From: Setaria digitata
Taxonomy: Eukaryota; Nematoda; Chromadorea; Rhabditida; Setariidae
Direction: 5' to 3'
DNA: 64,000 nucleotides
Assembly: GCA_003640385.1 (NCBI GenBank)
Contig: RCAB01000278.1
Location: forward strand, 1-64,000
The notes under the pieces: generated by a model
What the model was told of the DNA's origin: nothing
Database searches by the model: none
Seen by the model: only the letters and a program-made list of their open reading frames with translations
Translations under genes and position numbers: made by a program
In this document: positions 47,958-61,779 of the stretch, piece after piece
Position numbering within the stretch: the first letter of the stretch is position 1
Layout: the number at the start of each line of letters is the position of its first letter

Positions 47958-50900
47958 GCAAAAAGATGAGATGTGCAGTAAAATGAACAGCGATTGCTGA
48001 ACTAAGATTACAAGAAGGAAAAATAAAGGAAGGAAGATCGGTGATGGAAAAGAAAAAATGAAATGGAGAAAAAAAAAAAAAAAATGGAAAAAAAAAAAAA
48101 GAAGCAATGAAAAGATGATGATTTTCTGAGTAAAACGTTATGATGATGAAATGACAGTTTCCGAAGATATAATAAAATTAGGAAATTTAGTGCTATTTTT
48201 GGAAGACACAATGGTATCATCAAAAGTTTTTATCACTAAAATGATCATTACTGTATAACAACGTCATCATACAAATGTATATGAAGGGAAGTAAATTTAG
48301 TTTCATTAATATTTTTAAAATGAAAATTATTTTCTTTCTTTCTTTTCAAAAAAAAGAGAGGAAAAAAAAATAAAATTAATCGAATTTCCATTTCTAATCA
48401 ATTATTTCATTATTTCTATTTTACAAATGATGAAATGTTACCTTTTTTTTTTTCCTCTTCTTCTTCTTTTAGCATTACATTTTAAGTTCTGTAATATATT
48501 TGCCTGAACGTGAAGTGATATGAAATGAATTTATAGTCAAATTTAATGAATGAGTGATATGTGATGAGGGAATGAATTGGATTAATAATGAACGGATAAG
48601 GACAAGTTATACATATGGTTCCTATTAGTAGATTCTCTTCCATTCAATTATATTAATTACTATTATCTTCAAATACATTTAAATAAGTCATTTTAAGTAA
48701 ATCGATGTAGGTGCCTAATTTTCAACATTTACTCTTTGATAATTTTGCGCTTTTGATAATTGATTTTGATGCTGACAAATTTATAATTTGCAGTAATTTA
48801 ATAATAACTTTTAACAAAAAAAAAAGAGAAGACGCAAAATTATTTTCTTCTGAATCCGAATTTGTTGAGTTTCCATTTAATTTTGTACACAGGACTTATT
48901 ATCTAATTAGCATTGCAAATCTTTTACTAATGAATATTCACCAAAACGAAAGTTTAGTGCCAATACCGTGACGATTTCTACCCTCAGTATTTATATCATC
49001 TTGTTCCAGTTAAAAAAAAAAAAGAAAAAAAAACATATGATTAGATTTTGGTCTCGAGAAAAATTCTCTGAAATTAATTAATTTCCAAAATTAATCAAAA
49101 AAATGCTGCCAAAATGTGGTGAAACATTCTAGTAATATAAAATTACTATCGTGTACTTTGCATAAATAAATTTCATTCACCTTTTTCTTCTTTTTTTTTT
49201 TATTTTTTTTTTTTTAAATTTTTTTCAGTAATTTTAATCATATGTGAATAATGCATATGTATAACACAGATGTAACTTATGACTTATTAATATTTCTTGA
49301 TGTCTTATTGAAAAAAAACTATTAAGTGGATATTTTTGATCGAAAATAACCACTTATATAATTACAATTTCATACTATTAATTATATTATAACTATCCTG
49401 AGAATAGTTTTCCTTATCTCAAATCATTCTGGTGAAGAGTAATCATTATACAGCGAACATTCCATACGAGAATAATCTTTCGATGGAAAATTTCTTCCTT
49501 CTTCAGCTACTCCTTTTACTTGTATATATAGTACCTAATTGTTTATTTATTTCATTTAAGGTAATTTGAAAATCAAAAAAGAAAAAAAAAATTTTTATTC
49601 AAATTTGACAGTTAAAAAAAAAAAGAATTTCATCGAAGAAATAAAAATTTATTTATGTTTTTTTTTTTTTTCAATTGCTCAAATTACCTTTAAGTGTTAC
49701 ATTGATAATCGATTGTGTATTTTTTCTAACGTTTATGTAAGTTTGAGGAACATAATTTGCCGACAATTTTGATCATTAACATTTTCAGAAACTAATCAAT
49801 TATCACAAAAGGATAAGTTGATAAAAACGAAATGATCAATTGTTCAAAAAATAAAAAATAAGAGAGAAATATACGTTTTAAAATAAAGTGGATGGATAAT
49901 AAGAAGAACGTCATCAAAATAATATTAAACAGGTGCAAAGAAAAAAAAAAGCAAACAAACAAAAAAAAAAAAAAAAGAAATAGGAAAAAGCCATTTATAC
50001 TTTAATTTATGATCATTTCAAAAAAATTTTGTTAGGCAATTAATTACAAAAGATATACGTGTGCATCGCTTTCTAAATTTCACCTCGTTAATTTAGTTTA
50101 ATTATTAATTAAAACTTGACTGTGCCTTCAGGTGGATATATGCTTCACATTTTGTTTAATAAAAATTGAAAGCGTTTTTTGAATGTAAAATCAGCACCTA
50201 GTTAATTTCGTTTAATAATTAAATTGATTAATGATTAAACTGGATAAAAGCTATTTGAATATCTAGCCAATGATAACAATGGAGAAAGTTGTTGAAAATG
50301 GAGAAAATAAAATGGAAAACAAGTATTTGAGTAGTAATTTTAATTCAATGCATTTAATTGCCTCAAAAGAATTAAAATGGCTATACAGATATTAATATTC
50401 AAGAGGAAAAAGAAAAACTGTAAAAAGATAAAATTATTTATTTCCATGTCAGGAGGGATTTTTTTTGAGAATGGCAAGGAAAAATTCCTATGTTACTTAC
50501 AATTCTAATTTTATTTACTATACTTTGAAATGCGGGTATTTTAAATAATAACTGAAATGATAAGTTGAAAATATCAAAGTGAAGAGCTATTTGTCAAAGC
50601 ATTATTGATAAAAACACTTAGAAAATAAAAAGAAAAACTATGAAAATGACTGATTACAAAAACTTAAAACATTTTTATCAGGTTTCTGACCCATTTATTT
50701 TCATTTTGGCCAAACATACTAAAGACAAGTCCATTTTCATTTCTTTTTTTTTTTTTTTTAAGCAAACAGGTAAGAGACATTAATCCAGTATCAACTATAA
50801 TTAAATTATTATAATTATTCATTTGGTGTACAAACAAAACATGGTAATAAATGAAAATTTTTGATCAACATTTCAAATAACATTAAAAAATGATGTATAT

Positions 50901-53063
50901 TTTGACTAAATGAAAATTAATCAAAATTATTGAAAAGTGAAATTAATGAAAATCAAAATTCGCTAATATAAATTACCGTTTCGTTCAGTCCCCTTTCACT
51001 ATTAATTTTTTTCATTCTTTATACTTCGATATTCGAATCTGTTTATTACATCACTTATGATTAGCAGAAAAGCTGACAAAAAAAAAAAAAAAAAAGAATG
51101 CCACGAAGATAAAAATGAGAAAATGAAACAAATTTAAAAATTAATACTGAAAGTGAAATTTCAGAATTAAAAGCATACATCTGAACCAGAAAAATGAGAA
51201 AAAAAAACAACGAACAATTTAAAATAATCTTTTAATTTCACTTTCTCAGAAATTATTTATTGTATAAATGTTTGTGCTAATCAACTAAAATTATTTGTGA
51301 ATAAACTGCTCTACTGGCAAATATTTGAAATTAGCGAAACGAAGATGTAAGAGAAAAATCCATTAATGTTGAAAAAAAAAAAAAAAAAAAAAATCTCAAC
51401 AAAAGAATAAAACACACTTTCACTTTACTCTTCCTTTCCTTCTAATTTCTTCACAGCCCATAAATGGCACTGAAGACAGTTTATTTTATTTTACTCCTTC
51501 AGTCAAAAATCCATTCAACATCATTGCAAAATTTATTTCTGAATTTCCGCCAACATCAACATCCCTGAATGTTAAGAAATAGGCTCACATCCTTTCGTCT
51601 TTTGAATTTCTCTTCATCAGAAATTTAGAATTCTTTGGATGTTAAATGTATTCAACTCAAAGGATGGTAATTGCACTTGGAATATTGCAAAATTACTATC
51701 TGCATTGGGATGTTGAAAGGCAGTAAAATTTACAATAAGAAATAACTGTAAACTTGAAACTTTTGTTTTGCTACTTCATCTCTTCTAAGCATTCCTTCTC
51801 TGACTGAGACAAAAGTGCAGATCAGCATGTCAACAAATAAATAGCATTTCATATTTGCTGTTTATAAATGTATAAGTTACAGCTAATCTCAATGTTACAA
51901 TGGAAATTATATGATGTAAAGTGAGATAAATACAACAAAAAGAGCGCACACCAAACTTCTGCCCAATTTAGTTAGTAAATTAAAATACAGTAACAAAATT
52001 GTGCTATATCTAAGTTACTTTTTCACCATACGGTATATTTTGATATATTTAGCGCAGAATAACTCGAAGCATCTACACTCCGAGCACAAATCTTTTACGC
52101 AAGTCAAATTAAATTGGGAAATCAAAAATGAAATATATTATATATATACACACCTTAATACCAAGACCAATCAGAAAATCTATCCTTACCAATATTCGCA
52201 AGTACAAAAGCGATCATATGGAAATAATTCATGCGTCATAGTATCAGACGAAAATTTCAAACTGATACATCAGTGAAAAATCAAAAAATATTTATATGAC
52301 CGATTGTTCATTATATTTATATGACCGACTCAAAATTAATAATATCTTGTAGCAAATCAACACAGATATAAAATATCACAGCACAATAATGTCAGTAAAA
52401 GCATCCACGCCCAGTGGATGCATACCACTTTCAAAAAAATGTAGTTTTATTCAAATATTTCAAGTCAAATCAAATAAGCCGAAGGAAGATCAAAACAGAA
52501 AGACACCCTCTACTTTACTCTTTGAGGAAGCATAAAAAGGATTGCACATTCGAAATCATTCAAGAATATACTAATATTAAAAATTTGATATATTATGCAT
52601 TTACTTCTTACTCTGAAAGCACTTAGAGAAAAATCAAGAAAACAACAAATGGTTAAAGTAAAAAGCAAATCTGCATACCATTCGCCTTCACATCACAGTA
52701 TTTCCATCAATTAACCAACATTGATACGATTCAACTTTGCTGTTCAGTTGCTATCAAAGACCTTTCCGAATAATATCGATGCCTTTCACTTAAAATTTGT
52801 CAAAAACATTACTGCAGGCAAAGAGTGTCAAGCTTTCTGAGAATTTTAAAACTAATAAAGCTGGGAGGGTTTTTAAAAATACAACCTCCCTTCAAACAAA
52901 GGACTCGTAGCAAAACAATGTATAGTATAGATCTCGAGCAAATTTTTGACAAGACACCGATAAATTAGACAAATTATAAATCGGAAAGATTAGCGTGATT
53001 TAATATCAAATAATAAATCATTCTAAGTTCTTTAAGTTAATTTGATTGCAATTGAAAAAAGAC
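47740..53063. other. 5.3 kb spacer between the receptor and Rubicon-type genes
   Basis: No exon recognised. The left part (to about 51400) is rich in A/T homopolymers and includes a (gataat)n microsatellite. From about 51400 the composition becomes less homopolymeric. Open frames at 52001-52276 and 52414-52626 (plus) lack recognisable motifs or splice context. The right end should be the 3' UTR of the Rubicon-type gene. Confidence 0.45.
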
Positions 53064-56000
53064 TTACAGATTTTGCTGGATTCTCAAGCATTTAGGACAA
53101 GGCTTCCCACTTTTTCTTCTTTTGGTAGCACATTTTTGATGACTCAGTGAACCACATTCTTCACACCGATCAACATATTCAGCTTGAAATGGGAACAACA
53201 AATCATTCTTTTGATCACACAGCTCGCAAACGAATGCTTGCGCACGGCAGTGCTAAAATAGTATAGTATGTATATCATCATAAATCAAATGACATTAATT
53301 GAGTCATCAAAAAATGCATCTAACCTCGCATCCTTCAATGTGATATTGTCCGTATTGTACCAGAGGAGAAATAATCCGAAAAAGCTCTCCTTTTCTTACA
53401 TTTTCCAAATCTTCCATTGAATAGACATCTGCGTCCGACAACATATAGTTTGGTATTGTCGAAAATATAGAGTATAAACTAAAGTAAATCATTTTTTTTA
53501 ATGTAACCACAGTTCTCCTTCAGAAAGTGTCCTTCAAATTCTCAGCTGGTATCTCTGAGTGGCACTTTAGAAGAATTCTATAAAATGGCACTGTGTGAAA
53601 AAACAATTGTAAATATGGCTCGAGGATAGTTTAATTAAGCAGACAGATTCTCACTAATTTGCATAAGTGCTTTTACAGAATAATGTTTAACTTTTTTTTG
53701 GAAACATTTCTATTATATGTATTCAGAACTGACTATCAGATGAGATGCCGCAACAAGTGACTGCACGAAATTTTATTAAGGGATTACTGAAAGGCTGATA
53801 TTAATACCTACTTCCCATACTTTGTGATTGTTTCTCTAGCAATATTGCAAAGCCGTATGTAAGACCAAACATGCACTAGCTTCACTCGTAATTCTCTAAT
53901 TTTTTTTAACCGACGAATCCTGCTGTAAAAATGAGAATCAATCGCTGATGCGTTAATAACCGGCTGTCGATGATTATCTAATAAGAATCGATATGCTATA
54001 TCGGAGACAGGATATTCTCTGAAAAATGAAATCTAATATTAACAATTAAAAACAAATTTCAACTATATTTACCCCTACTTCCATATTAATTCTTATACAG
54101 TTTCACCAAAAATATTTATCATAGCAGACTCATGATAATTTTCACATGATCAACAGATAAGCATATACTTAAAACTCCATTGATATATAACACGTGCTGG
54201 AATACGACTTTTTGCACCCTGATGGCATCGTTGGCAAAATACTTTCCCATAATAATCGCAGTAACGCATTCGACGGCAGTATACTTTAGAAACTTTAATA
54301 CCACATCCACCACACCGATATTGCTGCTCTTCAAGAAGCTTTCGCACACTTAAATTTACTCATTACTCATTAGAGAAAAATGAATACTCCTCCTCTACCA
54401 CGGAAACTTAGACAAATGAAACTTCCTAATCGCTTTAGCGTACTGCAGTAACTTAACTGATGCAATAAGTCCTCAAAAAAAAAAACTATTTCAGGATATA
54501 CAATTTTATTCCTTCACTTATTTAGTAGGAATATCAGTGAACGCATGGATATGGCACTTTTCCAAATTTTTTTCTTTTAAATACGTGTTTGTGATTGTCA
54601 AACATCGAATACTAGCTCAATAATGAAAGAATATTCATCAGAATATCAATGCAAAACCTCTGAAGCTCTGGATGAAGCCTGAAAATCCACTGCTTTCTTG
54701 GAGGTGCCCAATTCTCTGAACCACGAAAGAAAATCGGCCGACCATTGTTATCTACTTCATCGAAAAACACCGCTATATCATCTGGCATTGGAAGGAGCTA
54801 CAAAGCAAGTTATAAACATATAATGTAAAGTAGGGAAATTAATCTGGAAGGAAAAGAGAGGAAAGGATACCTTTTGAGGTGCTTGAGCATAAGAAACAAG
54901 CCACTGTATGTCGGCAGCTGACCGTGGTTTATATGTCGTCGAAAACTGTTTCAATAATGAAGATGCAATCGCTTCGGCCGAACTTTCACAAGTACTGTCA
55001 TTGTCACCTTCACTGTTCTTACTAGACCTATGATATGACGTTTCTTAAAATAATTGTTCAGCGCATGTTAGCTAAATTTAGCTTACATCCCACACTGAAA
55101 CACTAAAAGGTTCTCATTAAATTGAAAAATGAATCTGGGAGAACGTTTAATTATACTCGAATAAGAAATATCGTAGAATGTATGACAAAGTCTTACATTT
55201 CTTTATCCTGATCACAGTGTAAATCGTTGGCAGAAGCAGAAAACAACGATGGTCCAGGAAAATGTTCTTCTGCGGTCCTTTCAGAAGAACCAGCACAAAC
55301 CAATTCCGAAGATACTGTTAGTGTTGGACAAGAACTTGCCTAGAAATGATATTTTTTATAATAATACTTTCTCTATCTGACTCTAAATTCACACTTTGTC
55401 TTATTAGGTTATATTAGCTAAAAGATTTTACTCCTTAAATGATATCGAAAGATGTAATTTGACAGGAATGTATTAAAACAGATTAATTGAATAAATTACT
55501 GATATAAAATGCTAACATTTTTAATACATCCAATGAAATTTTGTTGGGATTCAACCACTGCACGCCACTGCATTTGTTCCATCGCAGCAATAAGCAATTC
55601 GCTCAGGTATAAATGCATGTTTTCCTGAAACATTTATTAGATTCAACAGCTAATTTGGGATTTGGAAGAATTTATATGATAAGTGAGTAAGATAGAAGGC
55701 CTTTAAAATTTGTCCCTCGAAATGTATTACATAATACCGGCTACGCAGAAATTTCTTCATGTGTGAATCACGATATTCTCAACAATTGCTAAACTAAAAA
55801 AATGAAAATTATTAGACACCTATCCATAAAATATTCCTGTAATAAGGATGGAATGTAATGCTTAAAGAATTTGCTATCTTGAAACGATTAAGTAATTAAG
55901 AGAATTCACCTTCTCCTTCTAGAGGTGTCTCCGTAGTAAAGTTTTTAAACATAAAAATGAAAGGAAATGCCTAATTACATGGTTTCTTTATAATGGAAAA

Positions 56001-56696
56001 ATAATGAACGAAAACTCACGCGTTCTATATCTCGTGAAATTTCCAGATCATGTCTTCGTGATTCAATGAGAAAACGTTTTGCATCATCCCAACTACCAGA
56101 AATTTGGTCGTCATTTATCTCGTCATCATGCAGGCGCAATTCTAATGCTTTCTCTGAATCCTGCATCATTAACACTCCTTTTATAAATTATTTACAATAA
56201 AAAACCATTCAGGATTAGCTCAATCAAAAACAAAATTAAATTTACGCCAAAGTTATTTAGGAATGCGACTCATCAAAAAAATGCAATTTAAGTCAGAACT
56301 TAACGAAAATAATTCATATGAGGATGCAATAATTTATGGATATTACAAATATTAATTCCCACTAATATTTCGAGCAGTGCTGCACACATATCATGGAAGT
56401 GAGGACAAAAAAGAGACTTCGACGATTCTTGGCCTGAACAAAATCTTTTCATATCACATGATTTCCACTCGATTATATCAAAGCTTAGTTGCTAAAGACA
56501 ATAAACAAACCGGAAAAAATTGTGACAGTATACTGGAGCAATAAATGGGCTCAGAATTGTGTCGTCGATGACTGGTACTATTAGTGCCACATTTTTTTAA
56601 GCCTGACGTCACTTCCGCTACCGTACTAGATGTCATCCAATCCGCAGATTCATGGCAGGATGTATCCATCGTATTACACCGCCGAATTATCCCCAT
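53064..56696 (-). CDS. RUBCN: Rubicon-type protein with C-terminal Rubicon homology (RH) domain
   Basis: Predicted regulator of autophagosome and endosome maturation that binds Rab7 through its RH domain (family knowledge). Eleven exons: 56696-56534, 56433-56305, 56177-56020, 55624-55517, 55339-55197, 55027-54871, 54797-54658, 54348-54169, 54018-53812, 53478-53325, 53252-53064. Total 1728 nt, 575 residues, phases all consistent. The last 240 residues form the RH domain: zinc-binding QQYRCGGCGIKV, RRMRYCDYYGKVFCQRCH, IPARVIYQWSFKEYPVSD, then the conserved ADVYSMEDLENVRKGEL segment, then the Cys/His cluster HCRAQAFVCELCD, CEECGSLSHQKC and PCPKCLRIQ. The order and wording fit Rubicon or Pacer better than DEF8 or PLEKHM1, because RYC-YxGKxFC-xCH and IPxRV-xWxF are kept. 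A RUN domain is not evident in the first 170 residues, whose small exons are less certain. The middle is Ser-rich. The start ATG lies 7 bases after TTTCAG, a likely spliced-leader site. Confidence 0.88.
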
Positions 56697-57593
56697 CGCG
56701 ATCCTGAAATTTTGCGAAATAATCGTAAAAGGACCGTGTTGGCAATTCTATACAATCTTGTTTGCAATTATAAAAAAAGAAAAAAAAAACGATGAATACC
56801 TTGAGCGAGCATCCTCCACGTAGCGTACGTGAGAATAAAAAAATATTAAAGCGTACCTGCTACGTGTACATCAATCGCACATTATTATCGAATATGTGCT
56901 TTATCGCTTGCTTCTGTTCTATTAGTTGGTGGTGACAGTTTTGGATTTTCCGGAATTAATTTCTTCTCACTGATCCAGTTTATGTGATATGCTACCTCAT
57001 TGCTAGTTTATTTTTTTTTCCTACCCTAAATTTTAATTTGAAAAATATTTTGAGAAATTGAGCAACTGACGACTTCTTGTCTCTTTAAATTGCGAAAAGT
57101 TTCCATTAGCCGATGCTATGACAACTTTCTTGAAAATTTTTCATATTGTTAATTAATATTTTATGCTCTTCAGCAATTTTCTATATGGCACTGTGTGTTT
57201 GTACTGCTATAAATGGAGCATAATCAGGGTTTCTTTATTCTTAACAGCATAATTCTTGTAATTTCTAATTAAGTTTCAATTAACCATAGCTATAATTATA
57301 GTTCAAATTTGAAAAAATAATACATATATATATATGTATTATTTTTTTTTTTTGTTAAATTTACACATTGAATCTCACTCTAAATCTTGTAATAACATTT
57401 GCTACAAAACGAAGCATTAAAAATTGCATATTTTCCATTTTATAATTTTATTTTGCTCCAACAACTATAGGCCTATTTAGTTATGTAGGAGACTGCAGAT
57501 TTGATTAATTATAAAAAAGCTTTTACGAATGCGTTCGATGGCTTTGCTTCAGATCTCATGTTCAAGGCCATTATACTTAATATTCAGGTAACT
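56697..57593. promoter_or_regulatory. Divergent intergenic region between RUBCN and AATF
   Basis: About 0.9 kb separating two start codons that point away from each other, so it should carry both promoters. It contains an imperfect-to-perfect AT palindrome at 57318-57345 (aataatacatata with its complement) and no other recognisable element. A leftward frame at 56584-56823 is a shadow of RUBCN exon 1. Confidence 0.5.
57318..57345. repeat. Short AT palindrome
   Basis: Arms aataatacata and tatgtattatt around a short alternating AT centre, in the divergent promoter region. Confidence 0.6.
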
Positions 57594-58901
57594 ATGGCGT
57601 CATTTGTGCAGGAGTTTATTAAATCGCTAGAAGGACAAGTTGCCGAACTTCCAGACACTGAATTAGCTGATCTTGCTGAAGGTGTGACTTTTCTGTGTGG
57701 CTTCGAGTTTCATTACTGTTACGACTATAATTTATGCTTCAACGCACAGAACTTTTAAACAGAAAAGTTTTACTGTTTTCTTTTTCTTTTTTTTTTTTCA
57801 GATTCTAGAGCTGTTTGGGCACAGAAAGAAACAGCAGAAAGCAAGGAAACAGTTCCGGTGATTTTCAGCTATATAGTTTTGAAAGAGTTTTTATCTTTTT
57901 ATCAGTGATAGGAAAAAAACATGGATTTAGTAAGCGAGTTAATGTGCAAATGTACAAATATTTTAACTGATTTATGAAGTTCGGTTTGATTGCTCATTTA
58001 TTGAGTCGTTTAGTGACGTTCGTTTAATGTATGAAAAGATTGAACTTTTGTAACATATTTCGAACTTGTTTTTATTAGTTGTTGATCAATCTTCAGGATG
58101 AATTTTCAAAGCGACGATTGATTGTAGCTCAGGAGTTAGACAGTGAGCGCTATGAAGGTCGGAAAATATCGTCGAAAAAAGTTTTTACGGGTGATGATAT
58201 ATGCGATATAGCACGACCTGCTGCAAAGACTAGGGACAGTGAAGATTCTGGTTAGACATTTTTTTATTTGGTATTCTTTTCGAACAATGAGTTACACAAG
58301 TAATCTCATTTCCATCAATATGTTTGAATTTTTTGGCATTATTTCACGCCATGACAAAAGTAGCACTTGATTTACTCATCGCTGTTAAAAGCACAAAAAG
58401 TTGGATAGAAGACACTACCATGTTATTGTTTTAATTATCGGAAAAGGTATCACATGTTTTATCATCCAGATACTATGGAGGATGAGGAAGACAGCAGCGA
58501 TAGCAACAGTGTTGCCAGTAACTCTGATCAGCAGTCATTTTCTTGCGATGATAATGATAGAAGCGACGGTAATTGTAAATGTTTCTATGAACTACAGGAG
58601 TAGAGAATTGGTTTTTTATACACGTATGGTTGCGGTTCAGAACAAAACTTTTTTTTCTCATTTTTAATATAAATTAGTATCGAAAAAGCTTATTCGAAGA
58701 AGTTATTGGCGATTAAGAAAGAGAAATTGTAATTTCCTGAGTTTTCATATCGAAAATGTGAAGATGTCAGGAATTGAAGATTCATCTGTAATTTTTTAGA
58801 AACTTCGGGAGATGGCGAACGGTCTGAACTGAAAGAAATAGATGGTGCTGATAAAAGTTTGGTGACAATTTCAAACGACGTACAGCATCAGAAAGGTATC
58901 A

Positions 58902-58946
<45 letters not shown>

Positions 58947-61104
58947 TAAACATAGCTTTATGGCATATTCTATTAACCAGTAGTCATTTTTCAAAATGAT
59001 TCTTTATGTTTATAATTATAAATGCTCTAGTAAGGTTCATAGATATTTTTAAAAATACTCTATCTTGGTTACAGCTGAAAGTGTTCGAAAGCAGTTGATG
59101 ATTTGGGATCGGCTGATGCAGTTACACATACTTTCACATGCAGCATTAAGAGTATTCAATGAGCTTCCAAGAGAGGAGCTTGCTATGCAGTTGGAGCAGT
59201 CTGCTGACAATGATACTATAAAAAACTGCAAAACTAGTGCGGTTAAACTCTTTCAAAAAATTTAAATATAGAAAAACTGCTGAAAGCGAAATATTCTTTT
59301 GGAAAATTTCTGCCGGTAGTCATTTTTTGATTTTGCATTCATTTTTCGGGTCCTTTCATCAAATATAAAATTGTTTGCAGTGCGAAAAAATTTGGAACAA
59401 TTGAACAAGATATTTACAACAATGGAAGATAGTCTGCTAAAATCATCAAAGCATACAAAAGGCTTGCTGATTAATGGTGATGGAAAAGGTATGTTTTGAG
59501 AATCATCATTTCGATTATTTCTCAGAAAAAAAAAAATCGTACTTTGTCTGAAGAACATGAGTGGTTTCGTTTTGAGGGGTCGGAGATTCTGAAGATGAAG
59601 AAATTGAAAGTTCAACGGACGATGAAGAGCATGACGATGCAGCAGAATCTGATGCTAACGAGAGCGGTGAAGAATCTGTTGTCTCGTCTTCATATGAAAG
59701 GCAGTTTCTATTTCTCGTAGGATGGATTTGTATTTTGTTGCTACCTATCCGTAGGCTTTTTAGTTTTTCAAATTGATTCTTTGTTTCAGAGTCACTCAGC
59801 ACACCGATAGTGTGAGTCGAAACCAGGTTTTAGGCAAAAGAAAGAAGCTGCCATTTGCGAAAGAATATGCGAAACGTCATGAACGATTTATGACATTTCG
59901 GTGAGGTTGACTTACTTGAGCTCTGTTGGTTGACAATATTCTTTATTTTCACTCATTTCATTTCGATTTTCAGCTCATCTGCATTATCGAAATGGGACGA
60001 AAGGATGACATTGAGTACTATTGGTCTGGTGAAAAATAAGAAAAAGGATTTCAGTGCTTTTGAATCTGTTGTACTAAAACAGATTGAACAGGTTAATTAT
60101 TTAATTTTTTTCTCTCCTAACTTCAGCACGATTTTTACCTATATGCTGTTTTTTTCTTTTTGCTTCCCGTCAGATAATCTGTTTTTTTTTACAGCACCCA
60201 TCATATTTAGTAGTGGTCGATTTCAGGTCTGCATGTAAATTAAATGCATAATTGATGTTGCATATTTTTGTTTTTGTAGATAATGAGTGAAAAACATCGA
60301 TTGTTGCGTCGAACACAAATGAAACGACATGATGTCGAGAGAATTGGAGGTGATGAAGACGTGAGTTTGCTAAATTCTGGTTTTTCTCCTCAGGTTAATA
60401 TATATGTTTTTCTTCTATATTCATAGTGACTTATTGTTTTTAGAACAATTATGATGCAGAAATATTTGATGACGATGATTTTTATCAACAACTGCTGAAA
60501 GAACTAATTGAAAGGAAGTCAGCTAATGTGGTAGATCCTATCGAAATGAGCCGGTAAAGATTTTTATAATATTTAATAGTGTAATGTTAGATTTTGAAGT
60601 GTTGGCATTTTGAGAAAGATGTGGAGAAACTTTAGATATTTCAGCATATCAATTCTTTTGACTAAATTATACTAAATTAGTTTACCTTTGCGCTTCATCT
60701 ATTTCTCGTACGCCACTTCAAATTTTATATTTTCTGTAATCCTTCTACAATGTTCCAGTTGTTGTGCCTTCTGCTCGGTCAATAAATGGCAATGGAAATT
60801 ATGCTTAACAGCGTTAATGGTGTTAGATATGCTTGGCTTTAACATGATAAAGTTTGTCATTCTTCATTAATTAGTGGTAGATACAGTTCGGAATGTATTT
60901 CATTTTAGGCAGTGGTTAGAAATACAGAAATTGCGACAGAAACGGTCAAAAAGGAAAAAAGTTGATACAAAGGCATCAAAAGGCCGTAAGATACGATACG
61001 TAGTGATACCAAAATTAGTAAATTTCTTTCCGTCGATGGCTGAGAAAGCAAAATGGAGTCACGAAAGAAGGAATCAGTTATTTAAGTCTTTATTTGCATC
61101 ATAA
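57594..61104 (+). CDS. AATF: AATF/Che-1 homologue (TRAUB domain protein)
   Basis: Nuclear/nucleolar protein; in other eukaryotes (AATF, yeast Bfr2) it acts in small-subunit ribosomal RNA processing and transcription control. Thirteen exons: 57594-57681, 57802-57857, 58097-58250, 58470-58568, 58800-58895, 59075-59236, 59381-59488, 59577-59703, 59790-59900, 59974-60091, 60280-60360, 60444-60553, 60909-61104. They give 1506 nt, 501 residues, in consistent phase. Features in order: an N-terminal segment; acidic Ser/Asp/Glu-rich blocks (exons 4, 5 and 8), as in AATF; the AATF core [18 protein letters not shown]; the region [17 protein letters not shown]; and the C-terminal TRAUB part with [20 protein letters not shown], a basic stretch [26 protein letters not shown], and the final FKSLFAS before the stop. 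The ATG follows TATTCAG by six bases. An AATAAA lies 165 bases past the stop. Intron 5 holds a CA microsatellite. Identity secure; the ends of exons 6 and 8 are less certain. Confidence 0.92.
58906..58944 (+). repeat. (CA)n microsatellite
   Basis: About 19 uninterrupted ca/ac dinucleotides in the AATF intron that begins at 58896, ten bases after the donor. Likely polymorphic. Confidence 0.95.
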
Positions 61105-61268
61105 TTATAGATATCTTGTTTCGTTGTTGTTCTAAATGCTTCGTTATTTTTTAAATGATCGAGCAGAACTTAAGAGCAACTAGCAACATGTTATGTTTTA
61201 ATTTTGATAGTTTTCACAATTTTTGGTTTAGTCGTAAAGCTGTATCGCCCTTACCGAAGTATAAAAGT

Positions 61269-61274
61269 AATAAA
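61269..61274 (+). terminator. Candidate polyadenylation signal of AATF
   Basis: The first AATAAA hexamer downstream of the AATF stop, 165 bases after it, in context agtaataaaagcttg. It is followed by less structured AT-rich DNA. No transcript support. Confidence 0.45.
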
Positions 61275-61779
61275 AGCTTGAGTGGGCTTTAGAAGTTTTT
61301 TTTCTTGAAAAAAAAAAAAAGAAAAAAAACCGATTTTTATGGTAAATTTGATTTCATTAAGCTTATAAAGCATGTAGCATAAATTTAACTACATTTTACG
61401 AATGTCTGTAAATGCAGTATCACGTTCACGATTTACTTTTGAAAAAGTGTCCTATTGTTGAAAACTTCGTATGAAACTGAAATGATCGTAAAAGATAGAA
61501 TGAAAGTTTATATGTTACGGTAAAACGTATATGGATTATTCGTGCGCTTACATCAGAATTATCGATATGAAAATGAAAAGTTACATAAAATGGAAGCATG
61601 AGTTTGATACATAGATAAAACTTGAAGCGAAGCATGATTAAATGGATTAGAATTGGTAGTTATAATTAAAATAGTGGATAAAGAAATGAATTAATTAATG
61701 CAGTTTGGTTATATTATATTGGAATGCTACTGTCGATGCCAACATTTTTCCAAAATTCGACCCGAAATATTATTGTTTT

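Noticed and set aside
47742..48223. Open frames over the (gataat)n microsatellite
   Set aside because: Low-complexity His/Ile/Tyr runs are produced by the repeat and are interrupted by an N.
48711..49772. Plus-strand open frames in the spacer left of RUBCN
   Set aside because: Lys/Phe/Ile-rich, no recognisable family, and consistent with chance in AT-rich DNA.
52001..52626. Plus-strand open frames near the RUBCN 3' end
   Set aside because: No motif, no acceptor or donor in phase, and they are opposite to the likely 3' UTR of RUBCN.
58473..59802. Minus-strand Ser-rich open frames
   Set aside because: They are antisense shadows of the acidic Asp/Glu-rich AATF exons.
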